Positions 26,122 to 35,991 are shown, numbered from the stretch's first letter. The stretch: DNA of 64,000 bases from Paludibacter sp963678465 (GCA_963678465.1 OY782858.1:1736001-1800000); one strand, 5' to 3'. Notes: generated from the sequence alone by a model not told the origin. Numbers and translations: made by a program.

Positions 26122-26125
26122 TTTT

Positions 26126-27160
26126 ATGGCTAAAGTATTGGTTACCGGGGGCACCGGATATATTGGATCGCACACTGTGGTAGAGCTACAGAAAGAAGGT
26201 TTCGAAGTTATAATCGTCGATAATCTTTCGAACTCGAACATAGATGTACTGAACGGAATTGAAAAAATTACAGGTATCCGTCCGGCTTTCGAGAATATCG
26301 ATTGTGTCGACTATGTAAGTATGGACCGTATGTTCGAGAAATACAACAACATTGAGGCCATCATCCATTTTGCAGCCAGTAAAGCGGTGGGCGAATCGGT
26401 CGAAAAACCTTTGATGTATTACCGCAACAACCTGGTATCGCTGATCAATTTGCTGCAATTGATGCCTATACACAAGATTAAGAATTTTGTTTTTTCATCC
26501 TCGTGTACCGTGTACGGGCAGCCTGACATTCTGCCGGTAACCGAAGAAGCACCCATAAAACCGGCGCTCTCGCCCTACGGAAATACTAAGCAAATAGGCG
26601 AAGAGATTATTCGCGATACAATTCATGCAAACCCTTGCTATCAAAGCATTATTCTGCGCTATTTTAATCCAATCGGTTCGCACGCATCGGGCGAAATAGG
26701 TGAACTGCCCAATGGAGTTCCCAATAATTTACTGCCTTTCGTTACACAAACAGCCATTGGGCTGCGCAAACAGTTGCAGGTATTCGGCGATGATTACAAT
26801 ACGCCCGATGGATCTTGTATACGCGACTACATTCACGTGGTGGATCTGGCAAAAGCACATGTAATTGCCGTTAAGCGCTTATTGGCCGACTTGCCCGGGA
26901 CTCAGGTGGAAACCTATAATCTTGGAACAGGACGCGGTTTATCGGTACTCGAAATTATTGATACTTTTGAGAAAGTGACAGGCGTAGATGTACCTTACCG
27001 CATTGTGGGACGACGCGAAGGCGATATTGAAAAAGTATGGGCCGATCCATCCTACGCCAACAATGTATTGGGATGGAAAGCATCGGAAACCGTAGAGGAA
27101 ACACTCAGAAGCGCATGGGTATGGGAACAAAACCTTGCCAAACGAACTAAAGCGGAATAA
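26126..27160 (+). CDS. galE: UDP-glucose 4-epimerase
   Basis: The 344-residue short-chain dehydrogenase/reductase-fold epimerase interconverts UDP-glucose and UDP-galactose with bound NAD. The Rossmann motif 'VTGGTGYIGSHT' is at 6-17, the catalytic Ser-Tyr-Lys set includes 'FSSSCTVYG' (123-131) and Y151-x3-K155 in 'SPYGNTKQIGEE', and 'LRYFNPIGSHASGEIGE' is the GalE substrate loop. Length fits the family (338-345). It is co-transcribed with the nucleotidyltransferase gene and supplies galactose units for glycans. Confidence 0.95.
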   Translation: MAKVLVTGGTGYIGSHTVVELQKEGFEVIIVDNLSNSNIDVLNGIEKITGIRPAFENIDCVDYVSMDRMFEKYNNIEAIIHFAASKAVGESVEKPLMYYRNNLVSLINLLQLMPIHKIKNFVFSSSCTVYGQPDILPVTEEAPIKPALSPYGNTKQIGEEIIRDTIHANPCYQSIILRYFNPIGSHASGEIGELPNGVPNNLLPFVTQTAIGLRKQLQVFGDDYNTPDGSCIRDYIHVVDLAKAHVIAVKRLLADLPGTQVETYNLGTGRGLSVLEIIDTFEKVTGVDVPYRIVGRREGDIEKVWADPSYANNVLGWKASETVEETLRSAWVWEQNLAKRTKAE

Positions 27161-27232
27161 TCAACAAAATATCATTAACACAAAAAAGAACAATTAATAA
27201 TACTGACTTCAGTTGAATAATTGTTCTTTTTT

Positions 27233-27240
27233 TATCTTTG
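27233..27240 (+). promoter_or_regulatory. Candidate -7 box for manA
   Basis: TATCTTTG lies 26 bp before the ATG at 27266 and matches the Bacteroidota -7 consensus. Confidence 0.6.
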
Positions 27241-27265
27241 TTTCTCTAAATAAAAAAAGATCGAT

Positions 27266-28234
27266 ATGCTATATCCATTAAAATTTGAACCCATACTGAA
27301 AGATAAAATCTGGGGTGGAACAAAACTTAAAAATATTTTCAATAAACCTGCCACATCCGACAAACTTGGAGAAAGCTGGGAACTATCAGGATACGAAAAT
27401 GACGAATCGGTGGTCAGCAATGGTTTTCTGGCTGGCAACAACCTTGCTGAATTGATTGAAATTTACATGGGTGAACTCATTGGCGACAAAGTATATGACC
27501 AATACGGACTTACTTTTCCGCTACTATTTAAGCTGATCGATGCCAACGATTATCTTTCCATTCAGGTGCATCCGGGCGATGAAGTGGCTGCCGAACGCCA
27601 CAACTCGTTTGGGAAAACCGAAATGTGGTACGTTGTAGATGCTGACGAGAATGCTGAATTAATCATTGGATTCAGTAAAGATTGTTCGCGCGATGAATAT
27701 CTCGATGCATTGGATGACAACAAAGTGGAAGAGCTGCTACAACATGTTCCCGTAAAAAAAGGGGATGTATTTTTTATTCCTGCCGGCTTGGTTCATGCCA
27801 TTGGCAAAGGTGTGGTGGTGGCCGAGATTCAACAAAGCAGCGATATCACTTATCGTATTTACGATTATAAACGGGTGGACGACAACGGAAACGAACGCGA
27901 ACTACATACCGAGCAGGCTTTGGACGTAATTAATTTTGATGCATCCGAAAACCCCAAAACAGCCTATCAGGTGATTCCGAACGACATCACTCCTTTGGTG
28001 AGCTGCGATTATTTCACGACCAACCTCATTCAGTTCGATACTGCCCTGATACGTAATTATGGGCATCTGGATTCGTTTATCGCCTATATGTGTCTCGAAG
28101 GCAGTTTTATTATTGAAGCGAATGATGAAAAAACTGTTGTCAACAAAGGAGATACCGTATTAATTCCAGCCTCTATCGACGAAATAGGGTTAACACCTCA
28201 CGATAAGGTTACCCTGCTCGAAGTGCACGTCTGA
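27266..28234 (+). CDS. manA: Mannose-6-phosphate isomerase, class I
   Basis: The 322-residue cupin enzyme interconverts fructose-6-phosphate and mannose-6-phosphate. It starts with 'YPLKFEPILKDKIWGGTKL'. The zinc ligands lie in 'SIQVHPGDEVAAERH' and 'GKTEMWYVV', with 'FIPAGLVHAIGKG' and 'EIQQSSDITYRIYDY' completing the active site. Length is that of the short bacterial type. It is a single transcription unit with its own promoter and terminator, and complements the adjacent sugar-nucleotide genes by feeding GDP-mannose synthesis. Confidence 0.93.
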   Translation: MLYPLKFEPILKDKIWGGTKLKNIFNKPATSDKLGESWELSGYENDESVVSNGFLAGNNLAELIEIYMGELIGDKVYDQYGLTFPLLFKLIDANDYLSIQVHPGDEVAAERHNSFGKTEMWYVVDADENAELIIGFSKDCSRDEYLDALDDNKVEELLQHVPVKKGDVFFIPAGLVHAIGKGVVVAEIQQSSDITYRIYDYKRVDDNGNERELHTEQALDVINFDASENPKTAYQVIPNDITPLVSCDYFTTNLIQFDTALIRNYGHLDSFIAYMCLEGSFIIEANDEKTVVNKGDTVLIPASIDEIGLTPHDKVTLLEVHV

Positions 28235-28290
28235 AAACACTCAATTGAACTCCTTTTGATTTGAAAAGAGCTTACTTTTTTAAGTCGTAC

Positions 28291-28331
28291 AAACCAGGCT
28301 TTGGATCAAAAAAACCAAAGTCTGGTTTTTT
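28291..28331 (+). terminator. Terminator downstream of manA
   Basis: Fourteen-base arms (28291-28304, 28315-28328) with one mismatch and a 10-nt A-rich loop end in a T6 run. It lies about 57 bp after the manA stop. Confidence 0.8.
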
Positions 28332-28388
28332 AGCAACTACGAATTGTAATCAGACCGACTTTTTTTTTAAGATTCAGTTTTATTTAAT

Positions 28389-28396
28389 TACTTTTG
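28389..28396 (+). promoter_or_regulatory. Candidate -7 box for the aminotransferase gene
   Basis: TACTTTTG fits TAnnTTTG, giving a leader of roughly 70 nt before the ATG at 28475. Confidence 0.45.
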
Positions 28397-28474
28397 TCGG
28401 ACAATTTGAAATAAAACAATAGTTTTAGCAGCAAAACAAAACCAGTTGCTACTACTTGATATTCACAACCGATT

Positions 28475-29674
28475 ATGCCACACACATCGCAGCGGGGTCA
28501 GGCAATGCCCGAATCACCCATTCGAAAATTAGTTCCTCTTTCCGATAAGGCCAAAGCCCGCGGAATAAAAGTTTATCATCTCAACATTGGTCAGCCCGAT
28601 TTGAAAACTCCTCAGGTGGCGTTGGATGCGATTCGAAACATCGACCGCACGGTATTGGAATACAGCCCCAGCGATGGTATTAAAAGTTTGAAAACAAAAT
28701 TGGCTGCTTATTATCATACTTTTAATATTGATGTCACCGAAGAAGATATAATCATTACCACCGGAGGTTCCGAAGCGGTTAATTTCGCTTTTATGAGCTG
28801 CCTCGATCCGGGTGACGAAATCATCGTTCCTGAACCGGCTTATGCCAACTACACTGCTTTTGCCATTGCTGCCGGCGCCGTGGTGCGACCTGTTGTTTCG
28901 TCGATAGAAGAAGGATTTTCTTTGCCACATATCGAAAAGTTCGAAGAGCTTATTACGCCAAAGACAAAAGGAATTCTGATTTGCAATCCCAACAATCCTA
29001 CCGGGTATCTTTACACCCGTTCGGAAATGAATAAAATTCGTGATTTGGTAAAAAAATATGATTTATACCTTTTTTCGGATGAGGTTTATCGTGAGTTCTG
29101 TTACACCGGAGCTCCTTATATTTCGGCCTTTCATTTGGATGGCATTGAAGAAAATGTGGTATTAATTGATTCCGTTTCGAAACGCTACAGCATGACCGGC
29201 GTCAGGATCGGTGCTTTGGTGACCAAGAACAAAGAAGTGCGCAAAAATGTAATTAAATTCTGTCAGGCTCGCTTGAGTCCACCTCTTTTGGGTCAGATTG
29301 CATCCGAAGCAGCTATGAATACTTCGACGGAATACATGCTCGAAATGTACAATGAATATGTGGAACGACGCAAATTCCTGATCGATGGGCTTAACCGGAT
29401 TCCGGGCGTTTATTCTCCTATTCCCATGGGCGCTTTTTATACCGTAGCCCGCTTACCGATTGACGATGCCGATAAATTCTGCGCATGGTTGCTTTCCGAC
29501 TTCGAACACGAAGGACAGACAGTAATGATGGCTCCTGCATCGGGCTTCTACACCATTGATGGATATGGAAAAGACGAAGTGCGCATTGCTTATGTGCTCG
29601 ACAAAGAAGATCTGAAAAAATCGCTGATTGTGCTGCAAAAAGCTTTGGAAGTATATCCCGGAAAAACCTTGTAG
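28475..29674 (+). CDS. Class I/II pyridoxal-phosphate aminotransferase (aspartate aminotransferase-like)
   Basis: The 399-residue fold-type I aminotransferase has the cofactor lysine K236 in 'DSVSKRYSMTGVRIG', the PLP-binding 'DEVYREFCY' and 'CNPNNPTGYLYT', and the N-terminal 'HLNIGQPDLKTP'. The opening 'MPHTSQRGQAMPESPIRKL' is the usual start of this Bacteroidota clade, often annotated as aspartate aminotransferase, transferring an amino group between aspartate and 2-oxoglutarate. The substrate specificity is inferred from family only. The LolC/E-like permease gene starts 59 bp downstream and may be co-transcribed. Confidence 0.88.
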   Translation: MPHTSQRGQAMPESPIRKLVPLSDKAKARGIKVYHLNIGQPDLKTPQVALDAIRNIDRTVLEYSPSDGIKSLKTKLAAYYHTFNIDVTEEDIIITTGGSEAVNFAFMSCLDPGDEIIVPEPAYANYTAFAIAAGAVVRPVVSSIEEGFSLPHIEKFEELITPKTKGILICNPNNPTGYLYTRSEMNKIRDLVKKYDLYLFSDEVYREFCYTGAPYISAFHLDGIEENVVLIDSVSKRYSMTGVRIGALVTKNKEVRKNVIKFCQARLSPPLLGQIASEAAMNTSTEYMLEMYNEYVERRKFLIDGLNRIPGVYSPIPMGAFYTVARLPIDDADKFCAWLLSDFEHEGQTVMMAPASGFYTIDGYGKDEVRIAYVLDKEDLKKSLIVLQKALEVYPGKTL

Positions 29675-29732
29675 CCATACGAATGCTGCCGGCAATTGCA
29701 ATTTGAAAACAAAATATAACTGATTTACAAAA

Positions 29733-30974
29733 TTGAATATAGAATATTTCATAGCAAAACGTATACATTTCAGGCAGGGCAGAAAAAATGTTTCGCGCCC
29801 TGCTGTTCGTATTGCTACTATCGCCATTGCACTCGGACTGGCAGTGATGATTATTGCTGTGGCAGTTGTAATTGGATTCAAGAAGGAAATCAGGAATAAA
29901 ACGATTGGCTTTGGTGGACATGTGCAGATTACAAATTACGATAGCAACAACACTTACGAAACAAATCCTATCAAGGCAGATCAATCTTTATTCGATAAAC
30001 TGGCTGCCATTGATGGTGTAAAACACGTTCAGGCATTTGCTACCAAACCGGGAATTATTAAAACAAAAACTGAATTTCAGGGAATTGTTTTAAAGGGAAT
30101 AGACAAGAATTTCGACTGGGATTTTTTCAAATCAAACCTTGTTGAAGGCGATATCCTTCACCTGAAGGCCGATTCGCTCGAAAACAATGTAATCATCTCA
30201 AAACATCTGGCCGGATTACTGAACCTGAAACTTGGCGATAGTTTTTTCACTTATTTCCTTCAGGAGCAGGTAAAAGCGCGTAAATTCAAGATCACGGGCA
30301 TCTATTCCACCAATTTTGTGGAATACGACAAATTATTTATCCTCACCGATATACGCCATGTAGAAAAATTAAATGACTGGGATGAGCAGCAATACAGCGG
30401 CCTCGAAATTCTGATTGACGACTTCGACAAGCTGGACGAAACAGGAGATGCAGTTCATTCGGTTGCCGGAAATCATATCAATTCGGATGGAAGCGCTTAT
30501 TTCACGCAAACCATAAAACAAATGAACCCTCAGATTTTTGGCTGGCTCGATTTGCTGGATATGAATGTATGGGTCATCCTTTTTCTGATGCTTGCAGTGG
30601 CGGGCTTCAACATGATTTCAGGATTGCTGATACTCATTCTCGAACGAACGAATATGATTGGTATTCTTAAATCGGTGGGTGCAACCAATTGGTCGGTTCG
30701 GAAAATTTTTCTCTACCATTCGTTTTTCCTTGTGGGGAAAGGAATGTTGTGGGGCAATGTTATCGGGCTTACCTTTTGTGCGGTTCAGTATTTTACAGGC
30801 ATCGTACCACTCGATCCCGAAGCTTATTATGTAGCCACAGTACCTGTTACATTTAACTGGCTCTATATTTTACTGTTGAATGTTGGAACTTTTGCGGCCT
30901 CCATATTTATGATGCTTGGCCCCTCCTACCTGATTACCAAAATAGACCCAGCCAAAATTATCCGATACGAATAA
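29733..30974 (+). CDS. LolC/LolE-like ABC transporter permease
   Basis: The 413-residue FtsX/LolC-fold permease has one N-terminal membrane helix (about 25-48), a periplasmic MacB-PCD-like domain (about 50-265) and three C-terminal helices, with 'ILILERTNMIGILKSVGATN' as the FtsX-family cytosolic motif. It probably works with a LolD-type ATPase encoded elsewhere to extract lipoproteins for the outer membrane. The start is a TTG at 29733; this gives the normal 'IEYFIAKRIHF' N-terminus, and no ATG lies nearby. A 41-bp palindromic array begins about 70 bp downstream. Confidence 0.87.
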   Translation: MNIEYFIAKRIHFRQGRKNVSRPAVRIATIAIALGLAVMIIAVAVVIGFKKEIRNKTIGFGGHVQITNYDSNNTYETNPIKADQSLFDKLAAIDGVKHVQAFATKPGIIKTKTEFQGIVLKGIDKNFDWDFFKSNLVEGDILHLKADSLENNVIISKHLAGLLNLKLGDSFFTYFLQEQVKARKFKITGIYSTNFVEYDKLFILTDIRHVEKLNDWDEQQYSGLEILIDDFDKLDETGDAVHSVAGNHINSDGSAYFTQTIKQMNPQIFGWLDLLDMNVWVILFLMLAVAGFNMISGLLILILERTNMIGILKSVGATNWSVRKIFLYHSFFLVGKGMLWGNVIGLTFCAVQYFTGIVPLDPEAYYVATVPVTFNWLYILLLNVGTFAASIFMMLGPSYLITKIDPAKIIRYE

Positions 30975-31045
30975 CACTAAACCCTGGCTTCAGGGAACAA
31001 ACGCAGGTACGGTAAGTCCGGTTATCTGAAATTAATTTTGGAGAA

Positions 31046-31320
31046 GCTTGCGTTAATAGCGCAAACGAGAAATAATTTTAAAACAAGCTTGCGGCCCGGC
31101 CGATTACGAGAAATGAATTCAAAGCAGGCTTGCGGCCGGGGCGATTACGAGAAATGAATTCAAAACATGTAATCGGCCGGGCCGCAAGCTCCCCCGGAAA
31201 TGAATTCATGCAATCGGCCGGGGCGATTGCATGAAATGAAATCAAAGCATGCAATCGGCCGGGACGGAAACGAGAAATAAATTCAAAGTAAGCTTCCGGC
31301 CGGGGCGGAAGCAAAAGCAG
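31046..31320. repeat. 41-bp tandem array of variable palindromes (locus A)
   Basis: Seven units start at exactly 41-bp steps: 31046, 31087, 31128, 31169, 31210, 31251 and 31292 (the last truncated). Each has a 7-nt left arm, 7-nt core, 7-nt right arm and 20-nt linker resembling GAGAAATGAATTCAAAGCAG. Cores are GCCGGGG-like except in the first unit (TTAATAG). Arm words vary: GCTTGCG, GTAATCG, GCAATCG, GCTTCCG. The units at 31210 and 31292 are perfect palindromes, and the stem at 31087-31107 is the exact reverse complement of the stem at 31169-31189. A degraded copy may precede at 31005. The rest of the 30975-31499 gap holds only a terminator. Confidence 0.93.
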
Positions 31321-31440
31321 ATTGATCACCTAACGATAAACAGATCAAAAACACAATACCTTTTCTATTGTTATTTAAGCTGACGCCGCTGTTTGGTAAT
31401 GCACTAATTCGTTATTCCGATCTCACGTTTACCTATAAAA

Positions 31441-31477
31441 AAAAACAGGTTGCCTTCTAAAAAGACAACCTGTTTTT
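31441..31477. terminator. Bidirectional terminator after the pectinesterase gene
   Basis: Twelve-base perfect arms (31441-31452, 31466-31477) with A- and T-runs at either end. It lies 23 bp beyond the stop of the minus-strand pectinesterase gene. Confidence 0.8.
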
Positions 31478-31499
31478 CTTATCAATCTGGAAAAATTAT

Positions 31500-34400
31500 T
31501 TAGCGTACAATTACTTTTGAAGTATTATTGCCTTCGTCCGAAACAGCTTTTACTATCCAGAGTCCTTTGTGCATTTCGAAAACAGTGTCGGCATTCACCA
31601 TTTTGCTCATCACCAAAGCACCATCCAAACCATAGATATTAACTGAAGTATTGGATTGAATATTTGAAACAAAAATTCTGTTATCAGCTCCACTGATCCG
31701 AACCGAACCAACTGCAGGCGGCGTAACGCCATCGATAATATCACCATCAGCAGCTATCAATTGAGCAATAGGGTCCCAATCATCAGTGCCTTTGGTAAAG
31801 TTAAAACATGAAATTGCAGTACCATCAGGCAAAGATGTAGTTGCCAATACCTGCGACCACGAAATTCTGTTGGCAGCATTGTTTTCTCCCGATTCTTCGA
31901 TGGTTCCATATTCGAAACATCTGTTGGAAGCGCCACCAAGATCGGGCGACCAACCCTGAGGTTGAATCATCGATTTATCTATCGAACCTGTAAAATTAGT
32001 TTTGGCAATTGTAGTATTGTAAAACACAACTTCGCTGGTAGTACCCTGCCATGGACGGCCAAACAAACCCGGTTTCGACAACAGGGCCGAAGCAGTTTCG
32101 CTATTTGGCATAGCCGATGTAATGTGGCATTCGTACATCAAATATCCACGAACCGAATTTGAAGTTTGTTGGGCAGCAGTAATGTACGACACATCGGTAC
32201 TGGCTTCGCTTGTATTCATAGCCAAATCGGTTTTATAAGCCACTAAAGTCATTCCACCGAAAATAAAATCAGTTCCGCCCATAAGCGCCCCTTTATAAGC
32301 CACAACTCTTGCACCCTCGGCGCCATAGAATGAATCCTGACGGCCAATAACCCGGCATTTATCGAGAACGGTTTTATCAGCGCTCTTGGTAATGGCTATG
32401 GCAGCAGCTCTTTCCACAAAACTCTTTGCCTGAACAGCGGTGCTACCAATAGTTACAGGACGGGTACCTTTGCCGCCGGTGGCCCATTCTTTCACTACAT
32501 CTTCCGATTCTTTTTTGGAAATGTATTGATTAAACGAATTTTCAAAAATAATACCTTTGGCAGTGAAACCCGGATTCATAACCACAACAGTAGCATTCCA
32601 ATAAGAACCACTTGTTGTGCTTCCACCGGTATTTACATAGTTGGTCGATCCGTTTTCTTTGTTTACTCTCAATATATCGGCATTCCATTTTTGGTTCGTT
32701 CCCATACTGTAATAATTGTAGCCGTGTCCGTAGTACGAAGTGATACGAACTGCATTAGGATCAATATCCACACCCTTGTTCGACAAAGCAATACTTGGTG
32801 TTGCCGAAGCATTGACCAAAGAAACGCTATCTACGTCGACCACCAACATTTCTTCGTAGTTACCCGGATCAATCATGATTTTAACCCGTTCATTATTCGG
32901 ACGAATCATAGCACGCACTGCATCCAATGCTCCATTTACTGTTTGATAGGTTTTATCTGTTCCAACAGTAAGTGTTGCAGCATAAGGCATAGTAGCCATT
33001 ACCGAAAGGTCGGTAATATAAGTTGTTCCGGCACCGGTAGCAATAGTTACATAAGCAGGCTCAGTTCCCTGATACAAATAGCTGACAGTTTCGTATTTAC
33101 TGGTACTGCTGCTGGTTGTAATTACTGTGTCGCCACCTGCAATAGAGAATTTGGCGGCATAATAATAAGTAACCGTCAGTTTTTCGCCCGGCTGCATTGG
33201 CACCTGAAGACTTGCTTTGTTTTTCAGCACCAAATGACTCTTTGCAATTTCATTGGTGACATTGCCTGTGAAAAGCAAACCCTTATAAGCAGTGGTGGCA
33301 GTTGTAATATTCACATCGTCGAAAGGCCATACTTTTACAGGTTTGAATGCTAAATCTTTTGCCGCAGCAGCTCCATTCACCGTTAAATTCGAAGTGAGTG
33401 CAAGTTCAATAGCTTCAGTGTCGAGACCGGCGATTGAAACCGCATAAACTCCATCCCTAAGATTAATAGCATTTAAATCGGAAAAACTATAAACATAGCC
33501 CGACTCGTTTTTATTGCTAAAAACCACATTGAGTTTAGCTTTCTGCGTGTCGGTCAGTCCTGTTGTTGTTACACTTACAGGATAAACAGGTTTAGCTACG
33601 AAATTAATATCCGCAGATGAGGCTTCTGTAATTGTAATTGTATTGACTGGAATCACACAATCATTTACTCCGGTAGCCGAAATTGTATATTCGCAATTAG
33701 GTTCCAGTTTCACTGTGTATGTAGCGCTTGCAGCTGTCACCACAGATTCGGGAACATAAATTTTATTGGCTGATGCTGCAGGGGTATACACAAGCTTCAC
33801 TTTCGACAGCTGCGCAGCAGTCAACCCGGTGATGGCACCGCTCACAGTATACATTTCCACTTTTTGAATGGCAATCGCATAAGTGATGTCACTCACTACA
33901 TTAATAGCAGCTCCATTGCTCACAAGATAACCGTTGGCATTCACCAAACTTAAATTGTATTCAAATCCTGCCGGAACTTTGGCGGTATAAACGCCTCCCG
34001 AAACAGGAGCAATCCACGATTTACCTGCTTTATTGGTGAATTTAATGCTGTAACCAGCGGGAATATCAGCAGCCTGAGTGATATCTACAGTACCCGTTAC
34101 TTTTACGATGGTAGCATCTTTTCTGAGAATACGATAATAAAATGGCTTTTGAGCCGAATCGTAGATTTTGTATATCCCTGTATTCTTGGCAACAAATCGG
34201 ATAAGACCTGCTGATGAGACACTTTCGATGTCGGCTTGTAAACCTACATGTGTGCTATCCACAAAATTGATAATACTTCCACCACTCGATTTTATATACA
34301 GATACAATTCATCGTCTTCGCTCAGGGCAATGCTGAAAAATCTTGTTACAGCAGCTGTTCCGTTCACATAGAGTGATCCGGTCAAAGTCGTATCGGCGAT

Positions 34401-35594
34401 TGTATTAGGTGCGCTATTGGCATCAAATCGTGTTAGATTTGTATTCGAAGTTCTTAAACGGTCGTTTAAGCCTCCTTTCCATTTCAGAATTCCAGATGTA
34501 AATGTTGCAGGTAAAACCTTACCAGAAGTACCCGGATTTACATCCGGATACCAGCTGTTGATAATGGATTCATTCAACATATTGTTATATTTCTCAGGAT
34601 CCAGCTGTTCAGCTCCAAAATCCCAAACATCTATCATTGGCGTTTTGGCTTTTTCGTTCACGGCGGACACATAATCAAGGTAAACAGCGCCTGTAGCTTC
34701 CAATGTGGCAGTGATAACGGTAGGATCGCCTTTGTAAACAAAACTTGTAGTTTTACAAGCCTTGGCAGCATCATTTCCCGTAGCAGCTACCGCACCCAAC
34801 GCTGCGCCATTGGCATCGGTCAGGTTAAATACTGCTCCGGCTACACTGTACTGACAAACACCAAAATTAAGTGTCGTGTTGCCCGGAACTACTATTTTGA
34901 AACTGGTACCTGAATACATAACAATTCCATGCGATGTATCGTGCCACCAAAACTGATTAGCAGCTATATCTGTATTGCTGTTGATGGTCAGAATGCCATC
35001 AGGAGTTACAAACAAAGGATATTTTGTTGTTGTCACTTGTGGAAGCAAACTTCCATTAGCTAAATTATAGGTGTAAGTTGTGCCGAATTCGGGCGTTACT
35101 GCTCCCGGTATAATATCAATTTTCGGAACATAGGTTTTCCCTACTCCGAAAGCAATTTTCAGCGTTGTTTTCGCTCCCGTATAAACAAAATCAATAGGCG
35201 CATCGCAAACTGCTGTTTTCGACAATTTAGTTTCGGTATAATCACCGTTTTTATCCGATACAGTGATTGTAGAAGTAGCTCCCGAATACTGACAGCCATA
35301 AATTCTGACAGTCACATCTCTTGCTACATCTATTTCGATGTAATTATTGACCTTAAACTCAACGCCATGTTGAGCGCCATTATACTGGTAAGGAGAACCT
35401 GTTCCTATATAAGACCTGAAAATTCCGTAATCCACATCTACCTGTGGGACGGTTTTGTCAGTTGGGATAACACTCCCGTCGCACAAATTAAAACTGTAGT
35501 TGATACCCGCCCATGGAGTAAGCACTTTTTCGGCATACATCCAACCCAAACTGAGAAGTATCGCAAAAATTGAGAAGTAAAATCTTTTTTTCAT
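31500..35594 (-). CDS. Large secreted pectin methylesterase with T9SS sorting domain
   Basis: The 1364-residue protein has a signal peptide (about 1-21). Residues about 22-480 form jelly-roll-like or carbohydrate-binding modules, and about 480-780 hold three tandem Ig-like/regulatory repeats of the 'VSGAITGLTAAQLSKVKL' type. A pectinesterase right-handed beta-helix covers about 905-1240, with active-site blocks QDSFYG (about 1086-1091), GGTDFIFG (about 1105-1112) and FGRPWQ (about 1178). The last roughly 75 residues ('VSNIQSNTSVNIYGLDG' to 'KVIVR') are a type A T9SS C-terminal sorting tail. It should remove methyl esters from pectin at the cell surface. No other pectin gene is adjacent. One catalytic position is S instead of T in QDT-like QDS. 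Confidence 0.9.
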   Translation of the reverse strand: MKKRFYFSIFAILLSLGWMYAEKVLTPWAGINYSFNLCDGSVIPTDKTVPQVDVDYGIFRSYIGTGSPYQYNGAQHGVEFKVNNYIEIDVARDVTVRIYGCQYSGATSTITVSDKNGDYTETKLSKTAVCDAPIDFVYTGAKTTLKIAFGVGKTYVPKIDIIPGAVTPEFGTTYTYNLANGSLLPQVTTTKYPLFVTPDGILTINSNTDIAANQFWWHDTSHGIVMYSGTSFKIVVPGNTTLNFGVCQYSVAGAVFNLTDANGAALGAVAATGNDAAKACKTTSFVYKGDPTVITATLEATGAVYLDYVSAVNEKAKTPMIDVWDFGAEQLDPEKYNNMLNESIINSWYPDVNPGTSGKVLPATFTSGILKWKGGLNDRLRTSNTNLTRFDANSAPNTIADTTLTGSLYVNGTAAVTRFFSIALSEDDELYLYIKSSGGSIINFVDSTHVGLQADIESVSSAGLIRFVAKNTGIYKIYDSAQKPFYYRILRKDATIVKVTGTVDITQAADIPAGYSIKFTNKAGKSWIAPVSGGVYTAKVPAGFEYNLSLVNANGYLVSNGAAINVVSDITYAIAIQKVEMYTVSGAITGLTAAQLSKVKLVYTPAASANKIYVPESVVTAASATYTVKLEPNCEYTISATGVNDCVIPVNTITITEASSADINFVAKPVYPVSVTTTGLTDTQKAKLNVVFSNKNESGYVYSFSDLNAINLRDGVYAVSIAGLDTEAIELALTSNLTVNGAAAAKDLAFKPVKVWPFDDVNITTATTAYKGLLFTGNVTNEIAKSHLVLKNKASLQVPMQPGEKLTVTYYYAAKFSIAGGDTVITTSSSTSKYETVSYLYQGTEPAYVTIATGAGTTYITDLSVMATMPYAATLTVGTDKTYQTVNGALDAVRAMIRPNNERVKIMIDPGNYEEMLVVDVDSVSLVNASATPSIALSNKGVDIDPNAVRITSYYGHGYNYYSMGTNQKWNADILRVNKENGSTNYVNTGGSTTSGSYWNATVVVMNPGFTAKGIIFENSFNQYISKKESEDVVKEWATGGKGTRPVTIGSTAVQAKSFVERAAAIAITKSADKTVLDKCRVIGRQDSFYGAEGARVVAYKGALMGGTDFIFGGMTLVAYKTDLAMNTSEASTDVSYITAAQQTSNSVRGYLMYECHITSAMPNSETASALLSKPGLFGRPWQGTTSEVVFYNTTIAKTNFTGSIDKSMIQPQGWSPDLGGASNRCFEYGTIEESGENNAANRISWSQVLATTSLPDGTAISCFNFTKGTDDWDPIAQLIAADGDIIDGVTPPAVGSVRISGADNRIFVSNIQSNTSVNIYGLDGALVMSKMVNADTVFEMHKGLWIVKAVSDEGNNTSKVIVR

Positions 35595-35983
35595 AAAATA
35601 TGCATTAATGTTAACAAATTGAGATATTATATCGCTGCAAATTTATGCGAAATGAACAAGTGGCTTGTGTATTTATTGTTATTTATAGGTACTTAAATTG
35701 ACAAAAAATTGATATAAAAAAGGTTTATTGATATTGATTGAAAGCAATTGGAGCTTTTAATTTAAATTATTCAATTCCAGCACTTGAAAAAAACTATAAA
35801 TTCCGTCCGGTAATGATCCTAATTTCAGGCAAACCACCACCCTAAAAATATCATTTTATAAACAAAGCACCCACTTCAACTGAAATTAAAAACAAAAAGT
35901 ATCAATTTACCTTCTATTTATTATTTTAGCTTTGGTTTATTGTTTTTATAAATCAGATATAAATTCAAATGAAGTTATATGTA
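35595..35983. other. Intergenic region between divergent pectinesterase and dapF
   Basis: About 390 bp of AT-rich sequence without a supported gene. An in-frame extension of dapF back to 35932 exists, but starts before the -7 box and is not used. Confidence 0.5.
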
Positions 35984-35991
35984 TATTTTTG
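35984..35991 (+). promoter_or_regulatory. -7 box of dapF
   Basis: TATTTTTG matches TAnnTTTG 34 bp before the ATG at 36025. It supports that start over the in-frame start at 35932. Confidence 0.55.

Noticed and set aside
30981..30997. CCCTG/CAGGG hairpin after the permease gene
   Set aside because: Short stem without a T-run, not convincing as a terminator.
31046..31320. CRISPR array
   Set aside because: Both arm and linker are similar across units and there are no unique spacers of 28-40 nt between constant repeats; no cas gene is near. Locus B fails for the same reason.
31078..31329. 83-codon minus-strand reading frame across the 41-bp array
   Set aside because: It is a by-product of the tandem repeat; 41 is not a multiple of three, so the frame changes each unit, and no start context or family supports it.
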